Origin: a virus
Length of the DNA: 27,930 bases
IMG/VR virus record: IMGVR_UViG_3300042691_018194
Span: 1-27,930 of that record
Direction: 5' to 3' (one strand)
The notes below the pieces were generated by a model. It was not told the DNA's origin and ran no database searches. It saw only the letters and a program-made list of their open reading frames with translations. Position 1 is the stretch's first letter. Each line of letters starts with the position of its first letter. The position numbers were made by a program, and so were the translations under genes. Positions 1-5,816 of this stretch are shown here, piece by piece.

Positions 1-936
1 CACGGCAGCGTCGCGCATCGGGCCGCCGCGCTTGCCCAGCGCCGGGAACAGCCAGCCGCTGGCATCAGGCCGCAGGCTGTCCAGGATGGCCGCAGCCTCC
101 TCGCACACCGGCACGAGGTGCGGCAGGCCGTTCTTGGTGCGGGGCCACCACAGCAGGCGCTCTTTGCTTTTCCACTGCTCGGCCCGGAGCTCGACGATCT
201 CGCGCACCCGCTGGCCGCTGAGCGCCAGCAGCGCGACGGCCTTGTGCGACCGGCTGCGGCCGGTGCGGGCCCACGTCAGCAGCTGCACCAGCTCGGCCTC
301 GTCCAGGTAGCGCGTGCCCACGCCCTCGGCGTTGGTGTCGCGCGGCACAGCCTCGACCGGGTTGGCCTTGATGCCCCAGTCCATGGGCGCCGCGGCCCGG
401 TAGTCGTGGGTGGCCTGCATGCCCCAGCGGAAAGCCGCGCCCAGGTACATGCGATGCTTGTCGGCCTGCACGCGGGCGCCGCGCTCGTAGATGGGGCGGA
501 TTGCCGCAGAGATGTCGGCGGGCGTGATGTCGCGCGCCAGCCGGCTGCGGCCGATCTTGCCGCCGGCCAGCTCCAGGATCCGGGCCACCTGCTCGGCGCT
601 GGGCTTGCCGGCGGCGCGCAGGCTGTCGACGTAGCCGTCCAGCATGGCGCCCAGCGTGGCGGTCTTCTCGACCGGCCTGTCGCTGCCGGCGGCGCCGAAC
701 TTGCGCCGGGCCTCGGCGATGCTGACGGCCGGGTAGGTGCCCAGCTTTTGCATGCGGCGGCGGCCGTCGACCGTGCGCTGGGCGTACCACTCGACCAGGC
801 CGGGGCGGATCATGCACAGCAGGCGGCCAGCGCCTCGCGGGCCCGGGTCGGTCAGCCTGGCCTCTGTTTTTTCGCCCTTCTCGACCCGGCGGCGCTCTGC
901 CGCGATGGCTGCGTCGGTGATCATCTTGCCGGCCAT
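1..936 (-). CDS. int: Tyrosine recombinase integrase (C-terminus cut by window edge)
   Basis: The reading frame is open from an ATG at 936 to the window edge, giving 312 residues without a stop. The N-terminal part holds a phage/P4-type integrase arm-binding region (WYAQRTVDGRRRMQKLGTYP around residues 45-64), followed by a core-binding region. The catalytic domain begins near residue 200. Box I is visible as LALSGQRVRE, placing the catalytic Arg at 243, and the beta-hairpin Lys is probably K268 in TKNGLPH. The HxxR motif and the Tyr nucleophile would lie outside the window, so catalytic completeness cannot be judged. The enzyme would integrate the phage at the adjacent tRNA-Asn-like core. 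The gene starts about 150 nt from that core and reads away from it. Repeats just upstream of the ATG may bind the integrase itself. The longer plus-strand frame over the same DNA is a GC-rich shadow. Confidence 0.93.
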   Translation of the reverse strand, partial: MAGKMITDAAIAAERRRVEKGEKTEARLTDPGPRGAGRLLCMIRPGLVEWYAQRTVDGRRRMQKLGTYPAVSIAEARRKFGAAGSDRPVEKTATLGAMLDGYVDSLRAAGKPSAEQVARILELAGGKIGRSRLARDITPADISAAIRPIYERGARVQADKHRMYLGAAFRWGMQATHDYRAAAPMDWGIKANPVEAVPRDTNAEGVGTRYLDEAELVQLLTWARTGRSRSHKAVALLALSGQRVREIVELRAEQWKSKERLLWWPRTKNGLPHLVPVCEEAAAILDSLRPDASGWLFPALGKRGGPMRDAAV

Positions 937-950
937 GGTGCCCTCCTGCG

Positions 951-1194
951 TGCTGGCGGTTCGCTGGCTGTAGCGCGTCCGCTGCTGGCTGTAAAGGGTT
1001 GGCGGGCGCCTCGGGCGATTCGGCCGCACAGGGTGGTAAACCGCTGCACTGTCAGGGGAAATGGCTTGCCCGGTCTGGTGAGCGTTTTGCAGGTTCGAGC
1101 CCTGCTCGGGGAGCCAAATTCCACCAGCCCAAGCGCTTGAGATTGCACGCGAATTCCGGGGCGCCTCCGTGGCGCTGCTGGCGGTTCTGCTGGC
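951..1194. other. attP: Putative attP region with core and flanking arm-type repeats
   Basis: This gene-free interval separates the integrase start from the late-operon terminator. In its middle is a tRNA-like core (1089-1116). On either side lies a matching repeat: TGCTGGCGGTTC followed by GCTGGC occurs at 951-968 and again at 1176-1194, with one extra T between the two parts in the second copy. A related 10-bp direct repeat, GCTGGCTGTA, occurs at 963-972 and 984-993, two helical turns apart. Repeats on both sides of a core are what is expected of attP arm-type integrase sites; attL or attR would normally keep only one arm. The repeats are seen directly, and the binding role is inferred. I see no open frame with coding character here. 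Confidence 0.6.
1089..1116 (+). other. 3' end of tRNA-Asn (attachment core)
   Basis: The sequence reads as the 3' end of a tRNA. There is a perfect 5-bp T-stem (GCAGG/CCTGC), a 7-nt T-loop (TTCGAGC), a 3' acceptor strand TCGGGGA, discriminator G and an encoded CCA. The acceptor strand and discriminator match my recollection of betaproteobacterial tRNA-Asn, which begins TCCCCGA. No anticodon arm or D-arm lies upstream, so this is not a functional tRNA gene. It is most likely the identity block that restores the tRNA 3' end when the phage integrates. The assignment to Asn is less certain than the assignment to a tRNA 3' end. Confidence 0.75.
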
Positions 1195-1200
1195 GCCAAG

Positions 1201-1230
1201 AAAAAACCCCGCCAGGCGAGCCGGGCGGGG
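1201..1230 (-). terminator. Intrinsic terminator of the late/lysis operon
   Basis: Read on the minus strand, CCCCGCC and GGCGGGG form a perfect 7-bp GC stem around a 10-nt loop, followed directly by six T residues. It lies about 45 nt beyond the Rz stop codon and before the attachment region, so it should end the late transcript. A second, smaller hairpin (7-bp stem with a 3-nt loop, 1265-1281) overlaps the Rz stop codon but has no T-tract. Confidence 0.9.
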
Positions 1231-1273
1231 CAAGTCGGGAGGAACCCCCGACGACCAAGGACACAGCCCTATT

Positions 1274-1783
1274 CTAGGGCTCGGCCATCCTCACGGCGTC
1301 GTAGCTGCGCTCGCAGGCGGCGCCGGCTGTCCTGGCGGCGTCAGCATGCCTAGCAATTCCGTCCGCAGCCTCGTCAAGCCTGCGCTGCACGAGGGCGAGC
1401 AAATCGGCGGTGGCGTCGGCTGGCGGGCCTGCGCTGGTAGCGGCGGCAGGGCCGGCGGCTGGACGACCGGCGGCGGTGAGGGCGGCGATACGGTCGCGCA
1501 GCCGCTGGCCAGCAGCATCAGCGGCAGCAGCATCAGCGCGGGCGCGCTCCATGGCTTGGGTGGCTTCATCGGCGGCTTTCTGCACCTCGGCGGTGCGTCG
1601 TTGTTCCTCGGCTCGGGCCGAGGCTTCGGCCAGGCGCGCGGCTTCGAACATGTCGCGCAGCTGCTCGGCGTGCTTGGCCTTGGTGTCGGCGTGGGCGCGC
1701 TGCTCGGCGCCCAGGCGCAGGGTCTGCATGGTCAGGGCGGCCAGCAGGAGGCCGAAGCCGGCGACGATGGCGTAGATCTTCAT
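1274..1783 (-). CDS. Rz: Rz-like i-spanin (DUF2514-type)
   Basis: This 169-residue protein has one N-terminal membrane segment (about residues 4-22, YAIVAGFGLLLAALTM), then a long Ala/Arg/Glu-rich helical periplasmic part typical of an Rz inner-membrane spanin. With Rz1 it would fuse the inner and outer membranes in the last step of lysis. The length and the coiled-coil character fit the DUF2514 spanins of betaproteobacterial phages. The start is the ATG at 1783, which overlaps the TGA of the upstream 50-residue gene in an ATGA junction, indicating translational coupling. The nested Rz1 frame inside the gene strongly supports the call. Confidence 0.85.
   Translation of the reverse strand: MKIYAIVAGFGLLLAALTMQTLRLGAEQRAHADTKAKHAEQLRDMFEAARLAEASARAEEQRRTAEVQKAADEATQAMERARADAAAADAAGQRLRDRIAALTAAGRPAAGPAAATSAGPPADATADLLALVQRRLDEAADGIARHADAARTAGAACERSYDAVRMAEP
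1291..1569 (-). CDS. Rz1: Rz1-like outer-membrane lipoprotein spanin, nested in Rz
   Basis: This 92-residue frame lies entirely within Rz in another frame. It begins MKPPKPW, has a hydrophobic stretch (LMLLPLMLLA), then a lipobox-like ASGC placing the lipidated Cys near residue 24, and a Pro-rich mature part (SPPSPPPVVQPPALPPLP). This is the classic Rz1 architecture: a lipoprotein o-spanin that meets Rz across the periplasm. Position -3 of the lipobox is Ala rather than the preferred Leu, a mild deviation. Full nesting in Rz is as in lambda. Confidence 0.85.
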   Translation of the reverse strand: MKPPKPWSAPALMLLPLMLLASGCATVSPPSPPPVVQPPALPPLPAQARQPTPPPICSPSCSAGLTRLRTELLGMLTPPGQPAPPASAATTP

Positions 1784-1932
1784 GGCTTGGCGACCCGCAG
1801 GCCGTGCTTGACGATGAACTCGCGCACCACGACCTCGCAGAGCTGGCCGCAGCCCAGGCGGGCCAGCAGCGTGACATAGACCGGCACCCAGGGCTCCACG
1901 CGAACGGTGAGCGTAATGCGCCCGGCTGCCAT
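1780..1932 (-). CDS. Small phage protein between endolysin and Rz, unknown function
   Basis: This 50-residue frame starts at the ATG at 1932, two bases after the endolysin stop codon, and ends in an ATGA overlap with Rz. The tight packing argues that it is a real, coupled gene. The protein has a basic N-terminus, a mildly hydrophobic middle (VPVYVTLLARLG) and two Cys (positions 28 and 32). It has no signal peptide and no clear membrane helix. Its place in the lysis cassette suggests a regulator or accessory of lysis, but no family is recognised. Confidence 0.65.
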   Translation of the reverse strand: MAAGRITLTVRVEPWVPVYVTLLARLGCGQLCEVVVREFIVKHGLRVAKP

Positions 1933-1934
1933 GC

Positions 1935-2540
1935 CTACCCCAGCGCCTTGCCGGCCGCGTCGGCAAGCTGGGCGCGGTGTTCGAGTCCGACCGTGCCGCC
2001 GTTCACGCGGCGGGTGATGCGGCGCACGTCGCCCATCACGCCGTCCGGCACGTTGCCCTCCCACCAGGCCACGGCCGAGCGCAGCGCGATGCGGGGTTGC
2101 AGCAGCATGTCGGGCTGCTCGACCAGCGGCAGGCGCAGGACAGCGGCCAGCGCGGTGTAGTTGTCCCGGCCCGTCACCTGGATCAGCCCGCGGCCGCGGT
2201 ACCGCCAGCCGTCACCCGAGGACTCGTCGCCGTTGCCCATCCGGCCCGCATAGACGCGGTTCGCCAGGGCCTGCGGGTTTCGCGCGTAGGGCACGGCGCT
2301 GGCCGCGGTCGGGAACCGGGTCGGCCAGACCTCCATCATGCGGCCGGCCGAGTAGGACAGGCCCTCCTCGATGCGCGTCAGCATTGCCGACTCGTGCAGC
2401 ACCTGGCCGAGGAAGTCGTCGATCTCGGCGGTGCCGAGACTGAAGCGCTCGGGCGCCGCCTCCTCGCGGAAGACCGACGCCCAGGCCTGGGCCGTCATGG
2501 TAGAAAGGCCGCAGCGCACGAGGATGGTGAACCAGTCCAT
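1935..2540 (-). CDS. Endolysin, glycoside hydrolase family 19
   Basis: This 201-residue chitinase-like muramidase of the GH19 fold is a common endolysin type in proteobacterial phages and cuts the peptidoglycan glycan chain. Visible landmarks are HESAML (residues 49-54, first catalytic Glu E50), EEGLSYSAGRM (second catalytic Glu at E58 or E59), and the substrate-cleft stretch YRGRGLIQVTGRDNY (114-128). There is no signal peptide or SAR segment at the N-terminus, so export should depend on a holin, and candidates lie just upstream. The ATG at 2540 gives the family-typical N-terminus (ILVRCGL...AQAW). No strong ribosome site is visible; GGTGG lies about 13 nt upstream. Confidence 0.9.
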   Translation of the reverse strand: MDWFTILVRCGLSTMTAQAWASVFREEAAPERFSLGTAEIDDFLGQVLHESAMLTRIEEGLSYSAGRMMEVWPTRFPTAASAVPYARNPQALANRVYAGRMGNGDESSGDGWRYRGRGLIQVTGRDNYTALAAVLRLPLVEQPDMLLQPRIALRSAVAWWEGNVPDGVMGDVRRITRRVNGGTVGLEHRAQLADAAGKALG

Positions 2541-2594
2541 GGCGCGATTCTGCCACCAGCGGCGCGGCGCCGGGAAGCCGTGAAGGGTTAGCAC

Positions 2595-3191
2595 ATGCTC
2601 GACGTTCAGACCGATGTCCTCGCCGCCCTGGCGAAGCTGCAGACCATCACCGAGGCCCGGCAGTTCCGGTTCGCGGTGGCGAAGGCGCTGACGAAGACGG
2701 CCGTCGAAGTGCAGGCCGAGGTGCGCAAGAACATGCCGTCGCGCTTCACCATCCGGCGACCGTGGACCCTGCAGGGCATCCGCATCGTGCCAGCCACGAA
2801 GGAGAGCCTGACGGCCTCGGTCTACAGCCGCGACAAGTTCATGGCGCTGCAGGAGACCGGCGGCACGAAGAACCCGCTGGGGAACTTCATCGCCATCCCG
2901 ACGCGCGCCGTGCGCCGCACGAAGCGGGACTCGATCAGGCTGAGCGATCGACCGAAGGCGCTGGGCGACAAGGCCCACGTGGTCGACGTGAACGGCGACA
3001 AGTACCTGGCGCTGAAGAAGCCGCGGCGGGGCAAGAACGGCAACGAACTGCGCCTGCTCTACCTGCTGGTGCCGCGCGCCCAGCTTGAGGAACGGCTGGG
3101 CCTGAACAAGGACGGCCAGCGCGTGGCGCGGGCCCGGTTCGTGGAGAACCTACGGGTGGCCCTCGCCGCCGCCGTGGCCACCGCTCGCTGA
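2595..3191 (+). CDS. gpZ / HK97 gp10-like tail-completion protein candidate, on the opposite strand
   Basis: This is the only convincing plus-strand gene in the window (198 residues). A GAAGGG ribosome site precedes the ATG at 2595. Features resembling phage minor-tail Z/gp10-type proteins are an N-terminal helix with FAVAKALTKTAVEVQAEVRK (residues 26-45), basic beta-rich middle segments (SVYSRDKFMALQETGG, AIPTRAVRRTKR), a second Lys-rich block, and a C-terminal helix. These proteins act at the head-tail joint or tail terminator. The family call is from remembered sequence pattern, not a search. It starts 54 bp from the divergent endolysin gene, and its last 42 bp overlap the convergent membrane-protein gene. 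GC-rich codon use matches its neighbours. The normal Z slot between the FII-like gene and gpU is empty, so it may be a relocated Z or an independently expressed moron. Confidence 0.65.
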   Translation: MLDVQTDVLAALAKLQTITEARQFRFAVAKALTKTAVEVQAEVRKNMPSRFTIRRPWTLQGIRIVPATKESLTASVYSRDKFMALQETGGTKNPLGNFIAIPTRAVRRTKRDSIRLSDRPKALGDKAHVVDVNGDKYLALKKPRRGKNGNELRLLYLLVPRAQLEERLGLNKDGQRVARARFVENLRVALAAAVATAR

Positions 3192-3431
3192 CAGGTGCCT
3201 GCGCAGGTCGGGCGCTGCCAGTGCCAGCGCGGAGCCGAGCCCCGCCATCAGCGCGGCGCTGGCCGTAGCCGCGTCGTGCTGCAGCAGCTGCAGGCCCATG
3301 GCGCCCCAGCCAAGGCCGCCGACGATGAAGCCCAGCTTGCCGACGAAGCCGTCATTGAAGCGGGTGGAGAGGACGGCCGCCATCATGGCGACGGCCACCA
3401 GGGCGCACAGCAGCGCCAGCAGCATAGTCAT
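3150..3431 (-). CDS. Small membrane protein, possible second holin or antiholin
   Basis: This 93-residue protein has three hydrophobic segments (about 1-20, 33-51 and 55-75), a short loop STRFNDGFVGK between the first two, and a hydrophilic His/Gly-rich tail (SASGGHGGGEGHP). It starts at the ATG at 3431, three bases after the stop of the upstream holin-like gene, and precedes the endolysin in the transcript. Size, topology and place fit a holin or antiholin partner, but no family is recognised. Its 3' end overlaps the convergent plus-strand gene by 42 bp. Confidence 0.65.
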   Translation of the reverse strand: MTMLLALLCALVAVAMMAAVLSTRFNDGFVGKLGFIVGGLGWGAMGLQLLQHDAATASAALMAGLGSALALAAPDLRRHLSASGGHGGGEGHP

Positions 3432-3434
3432 GGG

Positions 3435-3755
3435 TCACTCCTTCCGAGCGGGAAGCCAGGATTCAACCATGCGCCGCATGCTGCCATCCCTCACCCATTC
3501 GAGGGCGGCCGCAGCGAGCGACATCCCTAGAAGCCCCACCAGGAAGGCCGCGCCGCTCGCGTAGTGCGGCGCCTCCAGGCCCAGCCAGTGGACCAGGGCC
3601 GGCGACAGGAAGCCGGCCATGACGGACCCCGCCAGGACGTTGATCAGGCGCTCCCACCAGGCGGCGCCCGGCGTGAACTTGAGTGCCGTCACCAGCGCGC
3701 CGAGCGCGCCCACGAAAAACGGGTTGCCGGCGATCTTCTCGGTGTCGATGTCCAT
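3435..3755 (-). CDS. Putative holin, three transmembrane segments
   Basis: This 106-residue protein has three predicted membrane helices (roughly residues 14-30, 38-59 and 67-88). A Trp pair (AAWWERL) lies between helices 1 and 2, and the C-terminus is basic (RRMVESWLPARKE). Three helices and a charged tail fit a class I holin, which forms the inner-membrane hole that releases the endolysin. Similar proteins precede the endolysin in other betaproteobacterial phages. It is followed three bases later by a second small membrane gene, and the pair may act as holin and antiholin. Which member forms the hole cannot be told from sequence. Confidence 0.7.
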   Translation of the reverse strand: MDIDTEKIAGNPFFVGALGALVTALKFTPGAAWWERLINVLAGSVMAGFLSPALVHWLGLEAPHYASGAAFLVGLLGMSLAAAALEWVRDGSMRRMVESWLPARKE

Positions 3756-3764
3756 GCGCGGATC

Positions 3765-4133
3765 TCAGAACTGGGTGCGGTAGAAGGCGGCCACCTGGCC
3801 GCGGGGACCGACAGCCAGGGCCCAGCGTGCGCCGTAGGCCCCGGCCGCGGCGCCGGCGGCGGTGACGGCGAAGTCCTGCACGCTGCAGGTGTGCCGCTCG
3901 GGGCGGTCGCGGTCGTAGACCTCTTTCAGGGCGCCAGCAGCCACGCCAGCAGCGAAGCCGGCCCAGGCGTTGCGCTGCTGCAGGGTGACGGCTGCAGCGA
4001 TGCCGGCGCCGGCCGCGAAGTGCATGGCCTTGTCCGGACCGCGCCAGGCGTCGCGCGCCGTGCAGGCTGCGGCCACCGGGGCGGCAGCCAGAGCCAGCGC
4101 CGCGGCCAGCGCCATGGTCAGGCGGGCTCTCAC
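3765..4133 (-). CDS. YfiM/VanZ-like secreted or lipid-anchored protein
   Basis: This 122-residue protein starts at a GTG (4133) that overlaps the stop of the fibre gene (GTGA); an ATG at 4115 is an alternative start. It has a long Ala/Leu signal-like segment ending APVAAAC. The mature part carries DKAMHFAAGAGIA, then AGALKEVYD, then SVQDFAVTAAGAAAGAY. This spacing of D-K-x-x-H-F, K-E-x-x-D and D-x-x-x-T-x-x-G is as I remember it in YfiM-type putative lipoproteins. The role is unknown; such genes occur at the tail-fibre/lysis boundary of phages and may act in the envelope. Whether the Cys after AAA is lipidated is uncertain. Confidence 0.65.
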   Translation of the reverse strand: MRARLTMALAAALALAAAPVAAACTARDAWRGPDKAMHFAAGAGIAAAVTLQQRNAWAGFAAGVAAGALKEVYDRDRPERHTCSVQDFAVTAAGAAAGAYGARWALAVGPRGQVAAFYRTQF

Positions 4134-5122
4134 GCCGCCTCCAGGGCCGCCACGCGTGCCGTCAGGGCCTCGATGGCGGCGGCCTGCTGCTTGACCACGG
4201 CCAGCAGCAGCACGGCCACGCGGTCGTACTGCACGCCGTCAGGCACCAGCGGGCCGTCCTCCTCCAGCGTGGTGTAGTGCACGAGACGCGGCGCGACCTC
4301 GGCCACCTCCTCGGCGATCAGGCCCACCCAGTCGATGCTCTGGTCGTCGGCCTCGGCGTTCGACTTGTAGACCACCGGCCGCAGCTCCATCACGGCGTCC
4401 AGGTAGGAGGCCGGCAGGTCGCGGACATCGGTCTTGTAGCGCAGGCTCGACGTGCTGCGCAGCAGCTGGTTCGCCGGGCTGCTGCCGCTGTTCAGGAAGG
4501 CGTTCGCCGCGCTGGCCGTGGTGCCGATCGACGGGAAGAAGACACTGCCGCCGCCGTTGATGCGCACGGCTTCGGCGCTCGTGTTGTCCACGATGGAGAA
4601 GGCGCCCGTGGTGGCGACGTTGCGCAGCGTCCAGGAGCCGATGCCCGATTGCGCCAGCACGATGTTCACCGCCGTACCGGATGCCTGCTCGGCCTGAATG
4701 TTGCCGCTGACGGTAAGTCGCTCGGGTGGTGCGCTCGTGCCGATGCCGACATTCCGCGACGAGTAGATGCCCAGGCACTGAGTGCCGCCGGTGTCTGCGA
4801 TGGCGAAGTGGCCCGAAGTGGCAACGTTGCGCAGCGTCCAGATGGCGATGCCAGACTGCACCAGGTTCAGGTTCACCGAGGTGTTCGTCGGCTGCTCGAC
4901 CTGGGCGTTCCCTGTCACGGTCAGCTTCTGGCTCGGCGAGCTGTTGCCGATGCCGACATTCCCCGATGCCCCGTAGATCGAACCGAATGGGTTGAGCGGC
5001 ACGTCGCCGTCGCTGCTGCCGCCCAGCACCGACCGCAGCACCTGCAGGTCGTTCGTCAGCTTGGTGATGTCCGCGGCCGGGCTGGTGGTCGCGGGGTTGA
5101 TCGTGCTGCTCTGCCAGGCCAT
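4130..5122 (-). CDS. Tail fibre with tandem repeat and C-terminal S74 intramolecular chaperone
   Basis: This 330-residue protein has a short N-terminal helix region (residues 1-40), then two tandem 69-residue repeats (55-123 and 124-192), each beginning NVGIG and containing WTLRNVAT. A short linker leads to the peptidase S74/CIMCD domain from about 222 to the end. The S74 self-cleavage motif S-x-x-R-x-K is seen as SSLRYKTD (S225, K230), with Ser in place of the usual Asp after the first Ser. The domain continues with GLIAEEVAEVAP and YDRVAVLLLAVVKQQ and ends in a coiled coil (AAIEALTARVAALEAA). The chaperone normally trimerises the fibre and then cuts itself off. The fibre would contact the host surface. 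It lies 10 bp after the collar-domain fibre gene. Confidence 0.88.
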   Translation of the reverse strand: MAWQSSTINPATTSPAADITKLTNDLQVLRSVLGGSSDGDVPLNPFGSIYGASGNVGIGNSSPSQKLTVTGNAQVEQPTNTSVNLNLVQSGIAIWTLRNVATSGHFAIADTGGTQCLGIYSSRNVGIGTSAPPERLTVSGNIQAEQASGTAVNIVLAQSGIGSWTLRNVATTGAFSIVDNTSAEAVRINGGGSVFFPSIGTTASAANAFLNSGSSPANQLLRSTSSLRYKTDVRDLPASYLDAVMELRPVVYKSNAEADDQSIDWVGLIAEEVAEVAPRLVHYTTLEEDGPLVPDGVQYDRVAVLLLAVVKQQAAAIEALTARVAALEAA

Positions 5123-5132
5123 GCCGGCTCCT

Positions 5133-5816
5133 TCAGGTCTTGATGATGTAGTTCGCCACCAGCGTGGGCTGCACGTTGTTGTGCGCGCTGCCGCCGCCGG
5201 TGGAGTCGGTGGCCACTACAGCCTGGCTCGGGGTGTTGCTCGAAGCGCGGTTGATCGAGCCCGCCGAGTGCGTGATGGCAGGCATGGCCTGCGGCACCGG
5301 GTGGGTGTGCGCGGGCATCTCGGTGATGCTGAGGGTGTGGGTCTGCGCGCCGCCTGCCGCGCCCAGCGTGGCGCCGTTGACACCCGAGCCGCCGGTGGTG
5401 AGACGGCTCGCCGCCGTGCCGCCCATGTCGTCCTTCCCGGCAGGCACGCGGCCGCGCATGTCGGGGAGGTTGAAGGTCGTGGTGCCGTTGCCGGCGCCGT
5501 AGGCCGTGCCGATGGCCGTGAACAGGTCTGCGTAGGTGGTGCGGCTAACGGCGGCGCCGTCGCACAGCAGGTAGCCGGACGGCGCCGTCGCGCCCGCGTA
5601 GGGCAAAAACACGCCAGGCGGCAGACTCACAGGGAGTTGCGCCGCCGGCACTTTGCCGCCGCTGTCCAGCGCCGCGATGCCATCTGCCGCGCCACGGCTG
5701 GCCGCGATGTCATTCACGGCCTGCACCGCCGCCAGAAGCGCCGGACGCGCCAGGCCCGGCGAGTCGGTGCCCGCATCCAGGTTCGCAGTCGGAATGCCAC
5801 CAGCTGGCCAAGCCAT
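5133..5816 (-). CDS. Tail-collar-domain fibre protein
   Basis: This 227-residue protein has an N-terminal helix-like region (residues 25-60, LARPALLAAVQAVNDIAASRG) and a phage tail collar domain from about 68. The domain shows the hallmark PSGYLLCDGAAVSRTTYADLF, then GTTTFNLPDMRGRVPAG, then a His-rich MPAHTHPVP that in T4 gp12-type domains binds metal. It ends NNVQPTLVANYIIKT, a typical collar-domain terminus. Such proteins form short fibres or tip adhesins. The start ATG (5816) overlaps the gpJ stop codon by one base (TGATG), so the two should be coupled. It is probably an accessory receptor-binding protein working with gpJ and the S74 fibre. Confidence 0.85.
   Translation of the reverse strand: MAWPAGGIPTANLDAGTDSPGLARPALLAAVQAVNDIAASRGAADGIAALDSGGKVPAAQLPVSLPPGVFLPYAGATAPSGYLLCDGAAVSRTTYADLFTAIGTAYGAGNGTTTFNLPDMRGRVPAGKDDMGGTAASRLTTGGSGVNGATLGAAGGAQTHTLSITEMPAHTHPVPQAMPAITHSAGSINRASSNTPSQAVVATDSTGGGSAHNNVQPTLVANYIIKT

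Noticed and set aside
1089-1116. Complete tRNA gene
   Set aside because: Only the T-arm, acceptor 3' strand and CCA are present; no anticodon or D-arm can be found upstream.
118-1140. Plus-strand frame of 340 codons at the left end
   Set aside because: It is antisense to the integrase, whose catalytic motifs are clear. The frame runs through the attachment site and lacks family features.
1265-1281. Separate intrinsic terminator at the Rz stop codon
   Set aside because: A 7-bp hairpin is present but has no T-tract on either strand; the strong terminator is at 1201-1230.
2606-3043. Minus-strand genes opposite the plus-strand tail-like gene
   Set aside because: Two short frames (63 and 73 codons) lack ribosome sites and family character and look like shadows of the 198-residue gene.
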